DNA from: Chamaecrista fasciculata
Lineage: Eukaryota; Streptophyta; Magnoliopsida; Fabales; Fabaceae
Reading direction: 5' to 3'
DNA: 64,000 nucleotides
Assembly: GCA_003254925.1 (NCBI GenBank)
Contig: QANZ01028622.1
Location: 1-64,000, forward strand
The notes under the pieces are model-generated. The model saw nothing but the letters and a program-made list of their open reading frames with translations. It had not been told where the DNA came from and did not search any database. Shown one piece after another: positions 47,168 through 58,185 of the stretch (the stretch's first letter is position 1; each line of letters starts with the position of its first letter). Made by a program: the position numbers and the translations under genes.

Positions 47168-47248
47168 AAAAAAATCCTTAAAAATTGAATCTGCCAGTAG
47201 TAATACTGGGTTCGTTGGCGTGCGTCCCTCCAAATTCCGAATTCCCAA

Positions 47249-50200
47249 ATGTTTATGTCAGTGGTTTCCCCCAGAAATGTCCTTAATCCTTCATTTGTCA
47301 TTTCACCAATCAAATTCATCTTCTCGGCCTCTGCTTCGTCTACACGCTTTTCCAAAGCCAACATACCCATTCCCGCCATGGATTCAGACCTACCTTTATC
47401 TCAAAGTATAGATATAGATTTTTTCTTACAGTTTCCCCTTGATCTCCAAAAGCTTAAACTTTGTTCATTATTATTATTTTAATTATTTTAATTTCTTTTT
47501 GCTTTTGGTTTTAAGGTTCTGAATCCTCGACTGTAGCTTTGGCTTCCCAAATTCGTGTTTTTAAGAGGAGAAAAAGAGGCAAAAAGGCTTTAGAAGTTCA
47601 GGAAGAAGAGGAGCATCTAGTAAATACTCAAAAACAGGAAGTGAGACTACTTCGTTTAATATTTTTGTGCTTTTTATAGACACTTTTTCATTTGCAATGT
47701 GAATCTTTTAACTGCTATCTGCAAATAATACAGTCAATACAGTTTTGAAGGTTAAATTGTGAGTTGTGACGTTTTCCACTGCAGGATTTTAGCGTACCTG
47801 AAATTGAAGAATTTGCTTATAGAGGAGCAAATGTGTTGACTAGTAAGATTATGTACTTCTTTGAGTTCTTTCCTATAATTTGCGTAGCTGGCATTCAATC
47901 TTGAGTAAACCTACATTTTACTCCTTAAATTTCTCCAAACATGATTGTTTAGTCCCTGATATAAGGAAATAAATTTTTTTGGTCCTTGAATTCCTAACAA
48001 ACATCAACTATGTAGTCCCCACAGAAAACATAGAGGGACTAAATAGTTGACGATTTCTAAAATAATCGGGGACCAAAAAAGTATATTTTTAATTTGATGG
48101 GACTAAATTATAGCTTTGGGACAAATTCAGGATTGAAAAATAAGTTTTCTCATCAATTTTTGGTCTTGAGAAATTTGAACTCATTTATAGAAGATTTGAT
48201 CTTTTCACTGCTACAATTACTAAAGCTATTTACATTGACAACAGTTAGCATGCTTTCCAAAATATAATGAATTTTGAATGAATTAATCAATTTAGTTTAT
48301 TTTTCAATGCACATATTTCAACTCTAAGGTCGAGTTCTCATGGGAATGGCTTTCTAGGGAAATCAAAACTGGACTCAGATGTGTCTCCAGTGGAAACTGT
48401 AGCTGATTCCCCTGTATGCAGAGGTAAATGCAGCACTATACACTTGCAACTTGCTTTGGCTCTTACTTTTTAGCATATGAAAGAGAAGGGTTCTACCTTG
48501 TTTTCTGTGAGAAAACGGATTTTGGAAGTGAATAGTCCACCACTTAATACTAGCACCATTTTGTTTTATTGTGTTAATTTGTGAATGTTATTTGTGAACT
48601 GTACTTATGGATGACTAGGTTGATGATATTAAGGGCATATAGTACCCCCTCAATAGTTAACTTTTTCAAAGACATTATCTTACTGACTGAAATTTCAATT
48701 GTGTATGTCTTGAAAAGCATGAATGATAAAGGAAACCTTCTGAAAGAAATTAGCTTTTCTTTCAGGTCGTAACTGTCCGTTTTTAATGAGATTGATTGAT
48801 TTCATCCTTCTTTAGGGAAAGGTTTTTTTTTCTCTTCAGATCAATTTTATTTTGCTTTCTTATAGCAATCATTTTTTTTTCTTTTAGTACACGGAAACAG
48901 CAGTGATGAGGATTGTGTTTTATAATGTTTTGATTTTTGAAAACCATTATTATAATGTTTTGATTTATAATGTGTATTCAGATAACATATATACACCACT
49001 TACTATTCAACCCATACAAAAAGTTCCAAAAAAAAAAGAGCAAAGAAAAAAGAAAATAGCACATGCACACTGACATAGACACAAAGTACATTTAATAATT
49101 ATTCTAGAAAGAAAAAAAGTAATGGAACTCCTATTTTAAGACATCTTGCTTTGTAAATGTGATTTGTTGTGCTTGACTATGATCTATTGAAGAAATAGAT
49201 TTTAACTAGTGCAAGTTTTATTTTGTTAAGTTTCTATAATCCTTGTCTGCCATGAATTGAATTACCTTGCTTTGTGTGTTTATAAACTTGTTTCTAATGA
49301 ATTTATGCACCTGTTAATTAAATTTTAACTGTGAACATAATAAGCTCTGCAATTTTGGTATTCATTTCAATATGGAATTGATGTATTCCATAGCTGTTAT
49401 GGCACGACAGTCTCCTTAGTTGAGGAAGCTTCAGTTATACATTAAATATGATGTAGGTGAATCACCTGGAAACTGGGAAAAGGTACTTGAAGGGATTCGC
49501 AATATGAGGTTTTCGGCAGATGCACCGGTAGACACAATGGGGTGTGAGAAAGCTGGTAGCACTCTTCCTCCTAAGGTCTAACTCCTGATCTTACGGTTGA
49601 TAAAATATGTGGGGAAAAAAGATAATCCATTTTATGGTTTTGGTATTATTAATAATGATTGTATATATATATTTAACTAACAATACAAATGGCCAAACTA
49701 ACCTTTCCCCTATGGGCTGTCCCTTTTTAGTTTTTCTATATATCTTTTTCATACGATATAATTATACGCATTTCTATTGATGCTTTTGAGTTTTGAGTTT
49801 AAGCGTATTAGGCTTGGACCATGTTGGATTGTCATGGGCTTTTTGTTTGGTAAATTTATTATAAGATGTCTGTATTCTTTATGTATTTATAATTATTGCA
49901 ATTATAGGGTCATTGTATTTCCTTGAACTCCTGTATATTGTATGATGCAGATATATTTATTCTTATGTGAATTTATTTTTGTTTATAATTAGGAAAGAAG
50001 ATTTGCCGTCTTGGCATCTTCCCTTTTATCAAGCCAAACTAAGGACCATGTTACTCATGGTAAGTACTTATGCCTGATAATCATATGGCTATTGAATATT
50101 GGTTTCTTAGGTTATGTTCTAGTTCTTAGCTAGTAGTTGCATGTACTGCTACATTCTAAGATCTTCTGTTGTCTTTTTTATCATAATCCTAGACTGCAAG

Positions 50201-53200
50201 CCTTTTGTCCTTAATAAATATAGGATTAGGTTAGGTGCATTAACACCTGATAAAAGAATTAAAAATCATCTCAGCAGAGAAAAACTTTATATGACATTTA
50301 GACAGCAAAGAAAACAAAAAGAGTTAAAGACATTAATATGTTTCTGAGATGAGCAGTAGGGGTATTGGTAAATGTCTATTATAATGATGCTAGCCAGGAT
50401 GGGCAGAGATTTAAGTCATTGTGGCTTGTCTTTGCTGGAGAAAAAGGGAGAGAGGGTTGTGGGGGGTTGAAATTTTTTTCTACTTGTAATCAACCTGATC
50501 AATTTAGCTGAATTATAATAAGATAACATGCATATCTTATAGTCCTCAAATTTACAAGTGACTTAAGTTGAGAAAAAAAGAATAATGTTTTCATTACAAA
50601 ACATGAAACAAAAAGAAAGAAAAACTGTAAGATGTAATGAAGGGAGGAAACATAACAAAAAGAATACTTTCTATATTTCATGATATAGATGGCTGAAATT
50701 TGAAGACGAGTATGTTGCAGTAATTGCTAATACACCAAAATCTACGCTACGTTTGTACTTTTGGTTCGGTAGTACTTGCCAGTTGCTCATAAATATATCA
50801 TATTTCAACTTGCCTATGAAGGATTTCTAGTTACAAGTGTTTATTTCTAAGAGTAGGAGCGATTCAACGACTTCTTCAAAATGGTTTGCTTTCGGCTGAT
50901 GCACTCGATAAAGCTGATGAAGAAACCATCAAAAAGTCCATTTACCCTGTATGTTCTTTGGTTTCTTTTTAAAGACATTACTTCTCATGTTCTAATAAGC
51001 CAGATTTAATGGAAGATCAAGAGGATATTACTGTAACATTTCCGGTTTCCAAAATTATGATGTTATGATGCCAGTTTCTTCTCTTATCATGCCTGTTTGT
51101 GCTGCACAAATGAACTTGTGCTCATGGGTTTTCCTTTTCCAGGTTGGATTTTATTCTAGAAAAGCTGCTAACCTGAAAAAAATTGCAAATATTTGTCTCG
51201 TGAAGTATGACGGAGACATACCTAGCTCAATTGAGGAACTGCTTTCACTTCCAGGCATTGGTCCTAAGATGGCTCATTTGGTATGTGTGAGTGTGTAACA
51301 GCATTCCTTGTTGAAAAAAACATATTGGTTTGGTTTTCTGAAGCCCAATTGTGTTATTGGTTTGGTGTCCCAGGTTATGAACGTTGGATGGAACAATGTT
51401 CAAGGGATATGTGTAGATACTCATGTTCATCGCATTTGCAATCGGCTTGGGTGGGTTTCAAGATCTGGCACAAAACAGGTTCATTAAAGTTTTATTGTAT
51501 CACACTTGACATAGTTTTTCCATTTTACTGGCTTGGGGAGATTAATAATGTATATAACATGAAAATGTATAATGTTTGATTGAATTCCTTCTACTGGAAT
51601 TGGATGGCGAGTGTCCTTTTATCTAGCATTATCATTTGAGTCATTTTGCCTTCAACTTGTTGCAGCTGGTGCAAATAGGACAGTTGTGACTTGTGATCAT
51701 TGTTACGAGCTTTGAAAATAAATAAATAACTCTGGAAAGGGTCTGTTTGTTTTCTATTTTCATTTTCACTGAAAATATGTTTGATACAATTTTTTTGAAG
51801 ATATTTATCAAAGGCATATACTGTGCAGTATGGACAGTTAGAGTTTGGAAATATCATTATTAGGAGATTAAATCACATCACATGATATAGCATTGTCTAT
51901 CGAATTTGCTTGATTTAGAAATTGGTGTTAGTTGCAATAGGAGATTAAATCACATCACATGAGATAGCATTGTCTCTGGAATGTTTTTGATTTAGAAATT
52001 GGTGTTAGTTGCGTGTTTCTAAATGGTTTGCTTTCACTTCTGTTTGCGTGTTTCTAAATGTCACAATTCAAAGTTACTAATCCTCTTTGCCAGAAAACTA
52101 AAACACCTGAAGAAACAAGAGAGGCACTGCAACTATGGCTTCCTAAGGAAGAATGGGACCCAATAAATCCCCTTTTGGTATGCTCATCTTATGCCTTTAA
52201 GTGTATACCAACAAATGCTTCTAATTAGTACATACAAATATACAATACAAATTTGCATTATTTGTGATGATTAACTCACTGAGACATAAGGTGGTAATGT
52301 TGTTTAAGAGTCATCTGCAATCAGAGACAACACTTGAATTGGACTGAAATCCTATTTTGGTCTTTCACGTATTCACATTTTCTCAATTTGGTCATTTTTA
52401 AATTTCTCTTCTCAATTTAGTGTCAATTTGTTTTATTATCAATTCAAGTTCCTCTATCTAGGTTTTAACTAACTTCATAATATAACAATGTTAATTGAAT
52501 ATGTAACATTATCAATAGATAACTGTGAGAAGCTAAATTGAAAAGAGAAATCTAAAATGGACCAAATTGAGAAAAAAGAAATGAATACATAAGGGACTGA
52601 AATAGGGTTTTAGTCCACTTAGATTTGTGGCTGAAGCACCATGGTTGTCTTTGTCCCTCTGGTATCTGCAGCAAGCTGATCTTACCTTTCTTCCCAATTG
52701 AATTTGTAACCTTGTGTTATGTTGGATTCCTTCTGATACTTGTGCATCATTAAAACTTAAAGGTCAAAGTGCAAATTTGGTCCCATATCTTTTGTTAAGT
52801 TCCCAATTTGGTCCTGTATCTTTTCTTGTTGCACTTTTGGTCTCATATCTTTGCAAAAGGATCAACAATTGGTTGATCCTTTTGCAAAGATATGGGACCA
52901 ATTCTGCACCCGACCCAAAGATATAGGATCAATTCTGTAATTGACCCAAAGATATAGAACCAAATCTGCAACAAAAAAAAGTTATAAATTGGGAACTGAC
53001 CCGAAGATATGAGACCAAAAGTACAACAGAAAAAGATATGGGACCAAATTGGGAATTGAGCAAAAGATGAGACCAAATTTGCACTTTGACCAAACTTAAA
53101 AAGCTTTCTTGGCTTCTTACAGCACTATACTTTTAGTCATACTATCTTGTTTAGTTATCTAGAAAATGCTTATGCTCCCTTTGGTTTTCACATGAACAGG

Positions 53201-53346
53201 TAGGGTTTGGACAGACTATTTGTACACCTCTCCGACCTCGCTGCAGCGAATGTGGTGTAAGCAAGTTTTGCCCATCGGCATTCAAGGAGACCACTGCCAG
53301 CCCATCTTCAAAGGCCAAAAAATCAAGACTGAACAAGAAGGCTTGA
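47249..53346 (+). CDS. NTH1: Endonuclease III homologue (bifunctional DNA glycosylase / AP lyase), organelle-targeted
   Basis: Eleven exons join to 385 residues: 47249-47405, 47516-47640, 47785-47842, 48358-48423, 49457-49575, 49993-50059, 50857-50948, 51143-51280, 51374-51478, 52094-52177, 53200-53346. The first ~45 residues ([16 protein letters not shown], then Ser/Arg-rich) look like a plastid or mitochondrial transit peptide; a second in-frame ATG at 47379 would give a form without it. The helix-hairpin-helix [11 protein letters not shown] carries the catalytic lysine (about 270), and VDTHVHR carries the catalytic aspartate (about 289). A C-terminal C-X6-C-X2-C-X5-C set (345, 352, 355, 361) binds a 4Fe-4S cluster. 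Known of the family: removes oxidised pyrimidines and nicks AP sites in base excision repair. Length matches Arabidopsis NTH1 (379). Intron 10 holds two foldback elements. Confidence 0.95.
47900..48140. repeat. Foldback fragment in NTH1 intron 3
   Basis: TTTAGTCCCTGATATAAGG and TTTGGTCCTTGAATTCC at the left are answered by inverted TAGAGGGACTAAATAGTTG and CGGGGACCAAAAAAG at the right. This is a short, worn member of the GGACCAAA superfamily. Confidence 0.45.
51862..52014. repeat. 77-bp tandem duplication in NTH1 intron 9
   Basis: AGGAGATTAAATCACATCAC starts at 51862 and again at 51939. Both copies run on to GAAATTGGTGTTAGTTGC, with a few differences. A shorter repeat, TTGCGTGTTTCTAAATG, follows twice just downstream. 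It ends about 80 bp before the acceptor of exon 10. Confidence 0.8.
52340..52617. mobile_element. Foldback MITE with TGGACTGAAAT ends in NTH1 intron 10
   Basis: The left end is TGGACTGAAATCCTATTTTG and the right end is ACTGAAATAGGGTTTTAGTCCA, inverted relative to each other. Inner phrases TTCTCAATTTGGTCATTTTT and ATGGACCAAATTGAGAAAAA also pair. It sits 145 bp before the next element in the same intron. Confidence 0.65.
52762..53091. mobile_element. Foldback MITE with GGTCAAAGTGCAAATTTGG ends and exact 9-bp target duplication
   Basis: The ends GGTCAAAGTGCAAATTTGGT and ACCAAATTTGCACTTTGACC are exact inverses. AAACTTAAA flanks both sides exactly (9 bp), the size expected for Mutator-like transposition. 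The arms hold GGTCTCATATCTTTGC and inverted units, including a local palindrome around CAATTGGTTGATCC. It ends 108 bp before the last NTH1 exon. Confidence 0.85.
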
Positions 53347-53613
53347 CCACACTATTATATTTTGGGTTTCAGGTTTGAAATGAGTAAATACATTCTCTTT
53401 TACCAGATATGGCCAAGTGTGATGCTATGATCAAAGTACTGTCAATGGTTTTTGAAGAAACACTCAAATTCAACCTTTGATTTCAACTATGTTCGTTTTG
53501 TTGGCTTTTCTGGAGATTAAAAGAACTTAGTTACCGAAATGTTCTTGTATCTAAATAGGTTTTTGACCAAGGTTTCATAGCTATTCTGCTAATATATATA
53601 TATATATATATAT
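53347..53613. other. 3' flank of NTH1
   Basis: This presumably includes the 3' untranslated region; it runs into a (TA)n tract and the assembly gap. Nothing else is recognised. Confidence 0.4.
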
Positions 53614-53702
53614 NNNNNNNNNNNNNNNNNNNNNNNNNNNNNNNNNNNNNNNNNNNNNNNNNNNNNNNNNNNNNNNNNNNNNNNNNNNNNNNNNNNNNNN
53701 NN
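53614..53702. other. Assembly gap (89 N) between (TA)n and poly(A)
   Basis: The unresolved bases are bounded by a dinucleotide TA run on the left and about 20 A on the right. It is probably a low-complexity tract that could not be read. Confidence 0.99.
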
Positions 53703-53868
53703 AAAAAAAAAAAAAAAAAAAAAGACCAAAGTACCTTTGTTGTCTCAAACTTTGTAATAATTTTCAATTTTGTTCTCAATAATTTTTTTGTTATCAATTA
53801 TGTTTTAATGTTTTACATTTTGGAACTGAGTTTATGAACACAATATTAAATAGATACCTTACTTACAA

Positions 53869-54182
53869 GTGGTGAAACAAGCTAAAGCTATCAATCAAGA
53901 ATCGAAGACAACAAATTTCACCGTGAATCATGACGAAGCCATGAACAGGAACCCCAACGATGCGTGGATAGGTTCTATTATCATACCGCGACTTTTCATA
54001 CGTTGCCAATGGATTGAGACCTCAAAAGAATTGTTTTGGAGGATCTCAGGGATTTTGTGAAGAACAAAGATCATTTTCATAAGATAGAAAAAATGAAGAA
54101 GATAATTTATCTTGTGTATGGGCCTCCTGCAACTGGCAAATTTTGTTTGATAGTTGTGATCGCTAACTTCTTCCACCAATAA
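53869..54182 (+). pseudogene. Fragment of a BCS1-like AAA-ATPase gene
   Basis: One frame reads VVKQAKAINQESKT, like the lead-in of plant BCS1/AATP1-type ATPases. A shifted frame then gives HTLPMD, a stop, DLKRIVLEDLRDFV, KNKDHFHKIEK, and YLVYGPPATGK, which corresponds to the family's Walker A region (usually YLLYGPPGTGKSS), followed by ANFFHQ and a stop. The Walker A serine/threonine is lost, there is at least one frame change and one internal stop, and both ends of the gene are missing. It is therefore a decayed host-gene fragment, perhaps moved by a nearby transposon. Only about 310 bp remain. Confidence 0.75.
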
Positions 54183-55384
54183 CTTGCAGCACGCGCAAGT
54201 TCTATGCTTTCTTGTATATTTGACAAAAGAAAATATTGTTAATTTTATTAACACACCTCTAAAGAGCTTCATGGGCAATTTGACCAACAGATCTTTCATG
54301 GTGTAATCAGAAAGCAATACACAAAGAAAAATCGTGGCTGAAACAACACCACATAATAGAGATGGTATATCTACCTAGGAAAACATACGAAAAAGTCCAT
54401 CCTTTTCAAATATGGCTCTAATTAGAAAAGCCGCAACTATTATTTTTTTAACATAATTATTTTTTAAAAATATTATTTGTGAACCACCAATAATATTAAA
54501 TTTATATCTTAAAAACCTTGAGCATTAATAGCAGGAGACTCCTCTACATTATTGGAGAAAATTTCTCATTTTATTTTCTTTGAATATTCATATATTTATA
54601 AGATGTAAGAACTAATCAGATATTGCCATATGTAACTATCTCATTCAAATTAACATGACTCAATACTAAATAAATAAGGAGAAGACAAGTGTTTTTCAAC
54701 ATCTTGTTTGGTATTTGCAATACAAGTAATTGTCTAAATAATTAATCACAAATCATGTTTGTTATTGATCAAAATTGATTTGCCAATACCGATATTTTTA
54801 ACAAGAAATAAGATATATATAAACAATTTTAAAACTTTCAATTAAAATATTTGAACTATTTTAAAAAATTGATCATATTAATTATGAAGCTCGTAACATA
54901 CAACATATAAAACTAACGCATGTAAACCCACCACATCAACGTTAAACATGAATAATCACAACCATATAAACAAGAAGAAAACTTGTACCATAAAAAAAAT
55001 AAACAACAAAAAAAACTAGTGTTTCTGATTGCCATTTATAATTGCATTAATATTAAGCATGAAGTTTCTTAAGTCCTTGTTACACATGAAGCTAATGCTT
55101 CAGTACCTACATTTTTGTAAGATTTAATCATGATTTATTAAATCGTAAAACACATCAAAACTTCAATAAACTCACATCAAAATATGTTAGTTAAAAAAAA
55201 TGGCTTCTCTGGCAAAAAAAAAAAAAAACTAACGGCCCATGTTTTCTTATTTCTACATGCGTCCAGCTTAGCTCACTCTATTAAAATTGGACCAGACCAT
55301 TTTGTTTTATACCCAAACAAAAATATTCTAACCCTATCTAATTAGGGTGATAGCTTGTTAGGTCTCACACAACTTTGAAAAGTG

Positions 55385-55416
<32 letters not shown>
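54183..55416. other. AT-rich intergenic stretch
   Basis: No gene is seen. A few loosely repeated phrases and a (TA)n tract at 55387-55416, next to the foldback element, are the only structures noticed. Confidence 0.35.
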
Positions 55417-55419
<3 letters not shown>

Positions 55420-56136
55420 CAAAAGTATTAATTTCGTCCCCAAATTTTACACCAACTGTCAATTCCCTTCCCAACCTTTTTTTGCTATCAATTTCGTTCC
55501 CAATGTTTTACATTCTAGTCAATTTTATCCTTTAACTAACTTCTTTCAACAAATTAACGACTGACTGTATCTTGTTTTTCCATTTGAGTTAGGATTTAAG
55601 TTTCTTTTCCTATCAATTTTATATTATATATCATTAGCCACGTATAGCACTGTTAAACGGGCCGGCCCGGCCCGGCCCGTTACGGGCCACGGGCTAAACG
55701 GGCCGGGCCGTTTAGGCCCGTTTTTAAACGGGCCAAATTTTTTAAACCCAAGCCCGCCCATTTAGCGGGCGGGCCGGGCCGGCCCGCGGGCCTAAACATT
55801 TTTACATGCAAATTTTTTTAAAAAAATGTAAACGGGCCGGACCGTTTAGTCCACGGGCTAAACGGGCCGGACCGTTTAGGCCCGTTTTTAAACGGGCCAA
55901 ATTTTTTAAGCCCAAGCCCGCCCATTTAGCGGGCGGGCCGGGCCGGCCCGCGGGCCTAAGCCCGTTTTGACAGTGCTAGCCACGTAGATCTGTCGATAAT
56001 ATTTGGCTAAAGTAAGAGAAAATGACAAAATTGACCAAAATGTGAAACATTGGGACGAAATTGATAGTAAAGAAAGATTAGGGACGAAATTGACATTTGG
56101 TGTGAAGTTTGAATACGAAATCAATACTTTTTGCCT
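55417..56136. mobile_element. Foldback MITE with AGGCAAAAGTATT ends, interrupted by a hAT MITE
   Basis: The left end is AGGCAAAAGTATTAATTTCG and the right end is CGAAATCAATACTTTTTGCCT. Inner phrases (TTCGTCCCCAAATTTTACAC; ATTAGGGACGAAATTGAC) pair as well. It lies inside a (TA)n tract, so the target duplication is unreadable. The element at 55645-55978 has inserted near its middle. Confidence 0.78.
55645..55978. mobile_element. GC-rich hAT MITE nested in a foldback element, exact 8-bp target duplication
   Basis: The ends TAGCACTGTTAAACGGGCC and GCCCGTTTTGACAGTGCTA are inverted. GCCACGTA flanks both sides exactly (55637-55644 and 55979-55986), the 8 bp typical of hAT elements. The interior is extraordinarily GC-rich for this window, being built of GGGCCGGGCCGGCCCG phrases, and about 130 bases (from CCACGGGCTAAACGGGCC) occur twice in tandem. 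Confidence 0.88.
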
Positions 56137-56303
56137 ATATATATTAGGTATGATGATGTGTAGGTCATATAGGATATCTATAATTTTGTTACTATTTCTA
56201 TCTGCAATTGTTATCCTATTTAATATTTATCCTACTAAGTTTAGAATTTTTTTGGGAGTCTTAATCAGTTCTCGAGAGAGACCCTTAAACTAGGTCTCAT
56301 ATG

Positions 56304-57072
56304 GGGAGTTTGGTACACGGATTATTTTTTCATTCTCGGGATTCACATTTCCAGGAATGTGATTCCTAGGAATAAGATTCCTAGGATTATAAGAATGTCT
56401 GTTTGGATGAGTTAAAATAATCCTAGGATTATTTTGCAATATTCCCAAGAATGTTATAATCTTGTGTTTGGTTCAACTTTGATATTCCTGGGGATGTTTA
56501 ATACTTTTACAAATATGCCATTGACTTTTTATTTTCAACTAATAGTTTATCAAATGTAGAAATTCTTCAAAAAAAATTCATGAGAAAAATACTATACCAT
56601 AAAGACATAATTATATCATAATTAAAATTTTTAAATAACATTAATAGGTTCATGAGAAAAATACTATTTCATAACACAATGTCCATAATTCTCAACATAA
56701 TAAAATTGTCTAAAAAAGTCTCACTCAACAGAGAGTTGTTTTACTTTTTGTTGGCAAAAAAAAAAGTGTTGTAAAATGACAAAAATAAAAAGTGACAAGG
56801 GTTTATAGAGAAAGAATTAATTAATTAGAGGAAATTAATTAGGGGTAATAAAATAATTTTGGATGGGAAAAATAATCCCATGTCATGGGATTAGACTAAT
56901 CCCACCCCCTAGGGTAGGATTAAAAAATAGCTATTTTAGGAAAGGGCTATTCCCGGGAATACAATATTCCCAGGACTAATTTTCCAATCCGCGTACCAAA
57001 CGCGGGATTACTCTAGTCTGGACCTCATAATGCCGGGACTATTTTTCCAATCCGTGTACCAAACGCCTCCAT
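56304..57072. mobile_element. MITE with GGAGTTTGGTACACGGATT ends and doubled right terminus
   Basis: The left end is GGAGTTTGGTACACGGATTA; the right end is TCCGTGTACCAAACGCCTCC. A second copy of the right terminus (CCAATCCGCGTACCAAACGC) lies about 70 bases inside, as if one element had lost or gained an end. The interior has palindromic TTCCTAGGAATAAG / CCCGGGAATAC phrases. Ends of the GTTTGG type are common in PIF/Harbinger and hAT MITEs; I cannot choose between them. Confidence 0.65.
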
Positions 57073-57530
57073 AGTTTAATATTTCGTAGACACTAATTTA
57101 ATTAGAGTTTGTTAGTAGGATGGAAACATACCTACCAACATAAGATAAATCATTAATGAACTTGAGCTTAAAGCATTGAAATTATTTAATCCCCATAAAG
57201 CTTAAGTTAGTTAAAGTTAATAGCTTCATGAGATCAAGAGATTATCACTATTTTGGTGTTCAGTGTTAGTTTAATACATATTAATACTAATAATTATTTA
57301 AAAAATATTTAATTGAATAAGTAGAGATCAATCATAGAAAAACTTTTAATTTATGTCATATTCGTTATTGTTTTTATTTCTCTTTTAGCCTTTTATTGTT
57401 TATTGCTTTCATACGTACTCTCGTAATTGTTTTGTTAGCTTAGATTAATTGAATAATACGAAGTTGTGCTTAAAATAATATTTTATAATCGACTTCATGT
57501 GGGATGATACTTAGTACTTAATTAAGAGTG
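57073..57530. other. AT-rich intergenic stretch
   Basis: Nothing is recognised between two MITEs. Confidence 0.3.
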
Positions 57531-57695
57531 AGTCTATGATGCAAAGTGGAGTATGCATATAACTAGTGACGTGGTTCCATACACAGCTATGATTAGTCAA
57601 AAATTTTTTTTAATTTTTTTAGCATTAAATTACTTAAAAAAATGAGATCATGTCACCTTGCAATTGTATACCTATCACACTTTGCATCTTAGAAT
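57531..57695. mobile_element. Short MITE related to the one in the ATAD2-type gene
   Basis: The left end reads GTCTATGATGCAAAGTGG and the right end CACTTTGCATCTTAGAATT. The ends recall those at 28871-29120 (TTAGTCTAAGATGCAAA). The body is shorter (about 165 bp) and no target duplication is clear. Confidence 0.45.
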
Positions 57696-58185
57696 TTCCC
57701 CTATATATATACTCAATGAGAGAGTTCTGCCACTCATAATCCTACCCAGTTCATATAGAATTAATTTTTATCTACTTTCTATGATAAGCTGGTTAATATT
57801 TAGAAAAAAGAGGAGAAATATACAAAATAAAACTAAACTTTACATATAGTTTTATAATTAAACAATCAACTGGTAAATATTTTGAGAATTTTTTTCCCGA
57901 CTTCATAATAATGAAATGGTTAACATTCTCCCAGTTACCTAGATTCCTGCTTTAATGGCGTTAAATAATGGAGAAAATGAATTCATCACAGGTCATTGAG
58001 TATTTCAGCAACTGTTAAACCAGAAACATTCATCTGACTTTGAGTATCAGTAATTAGAGTGCTAAAATTGAACTTTCACACAACGGAAATTCATCATCAA
58101 AGCATATATGATAACAATTATCAAATGTTCAATTTCAACAGTAGACCAGATACAAGTTTACACAACATGAAATTTTATAATTTCA

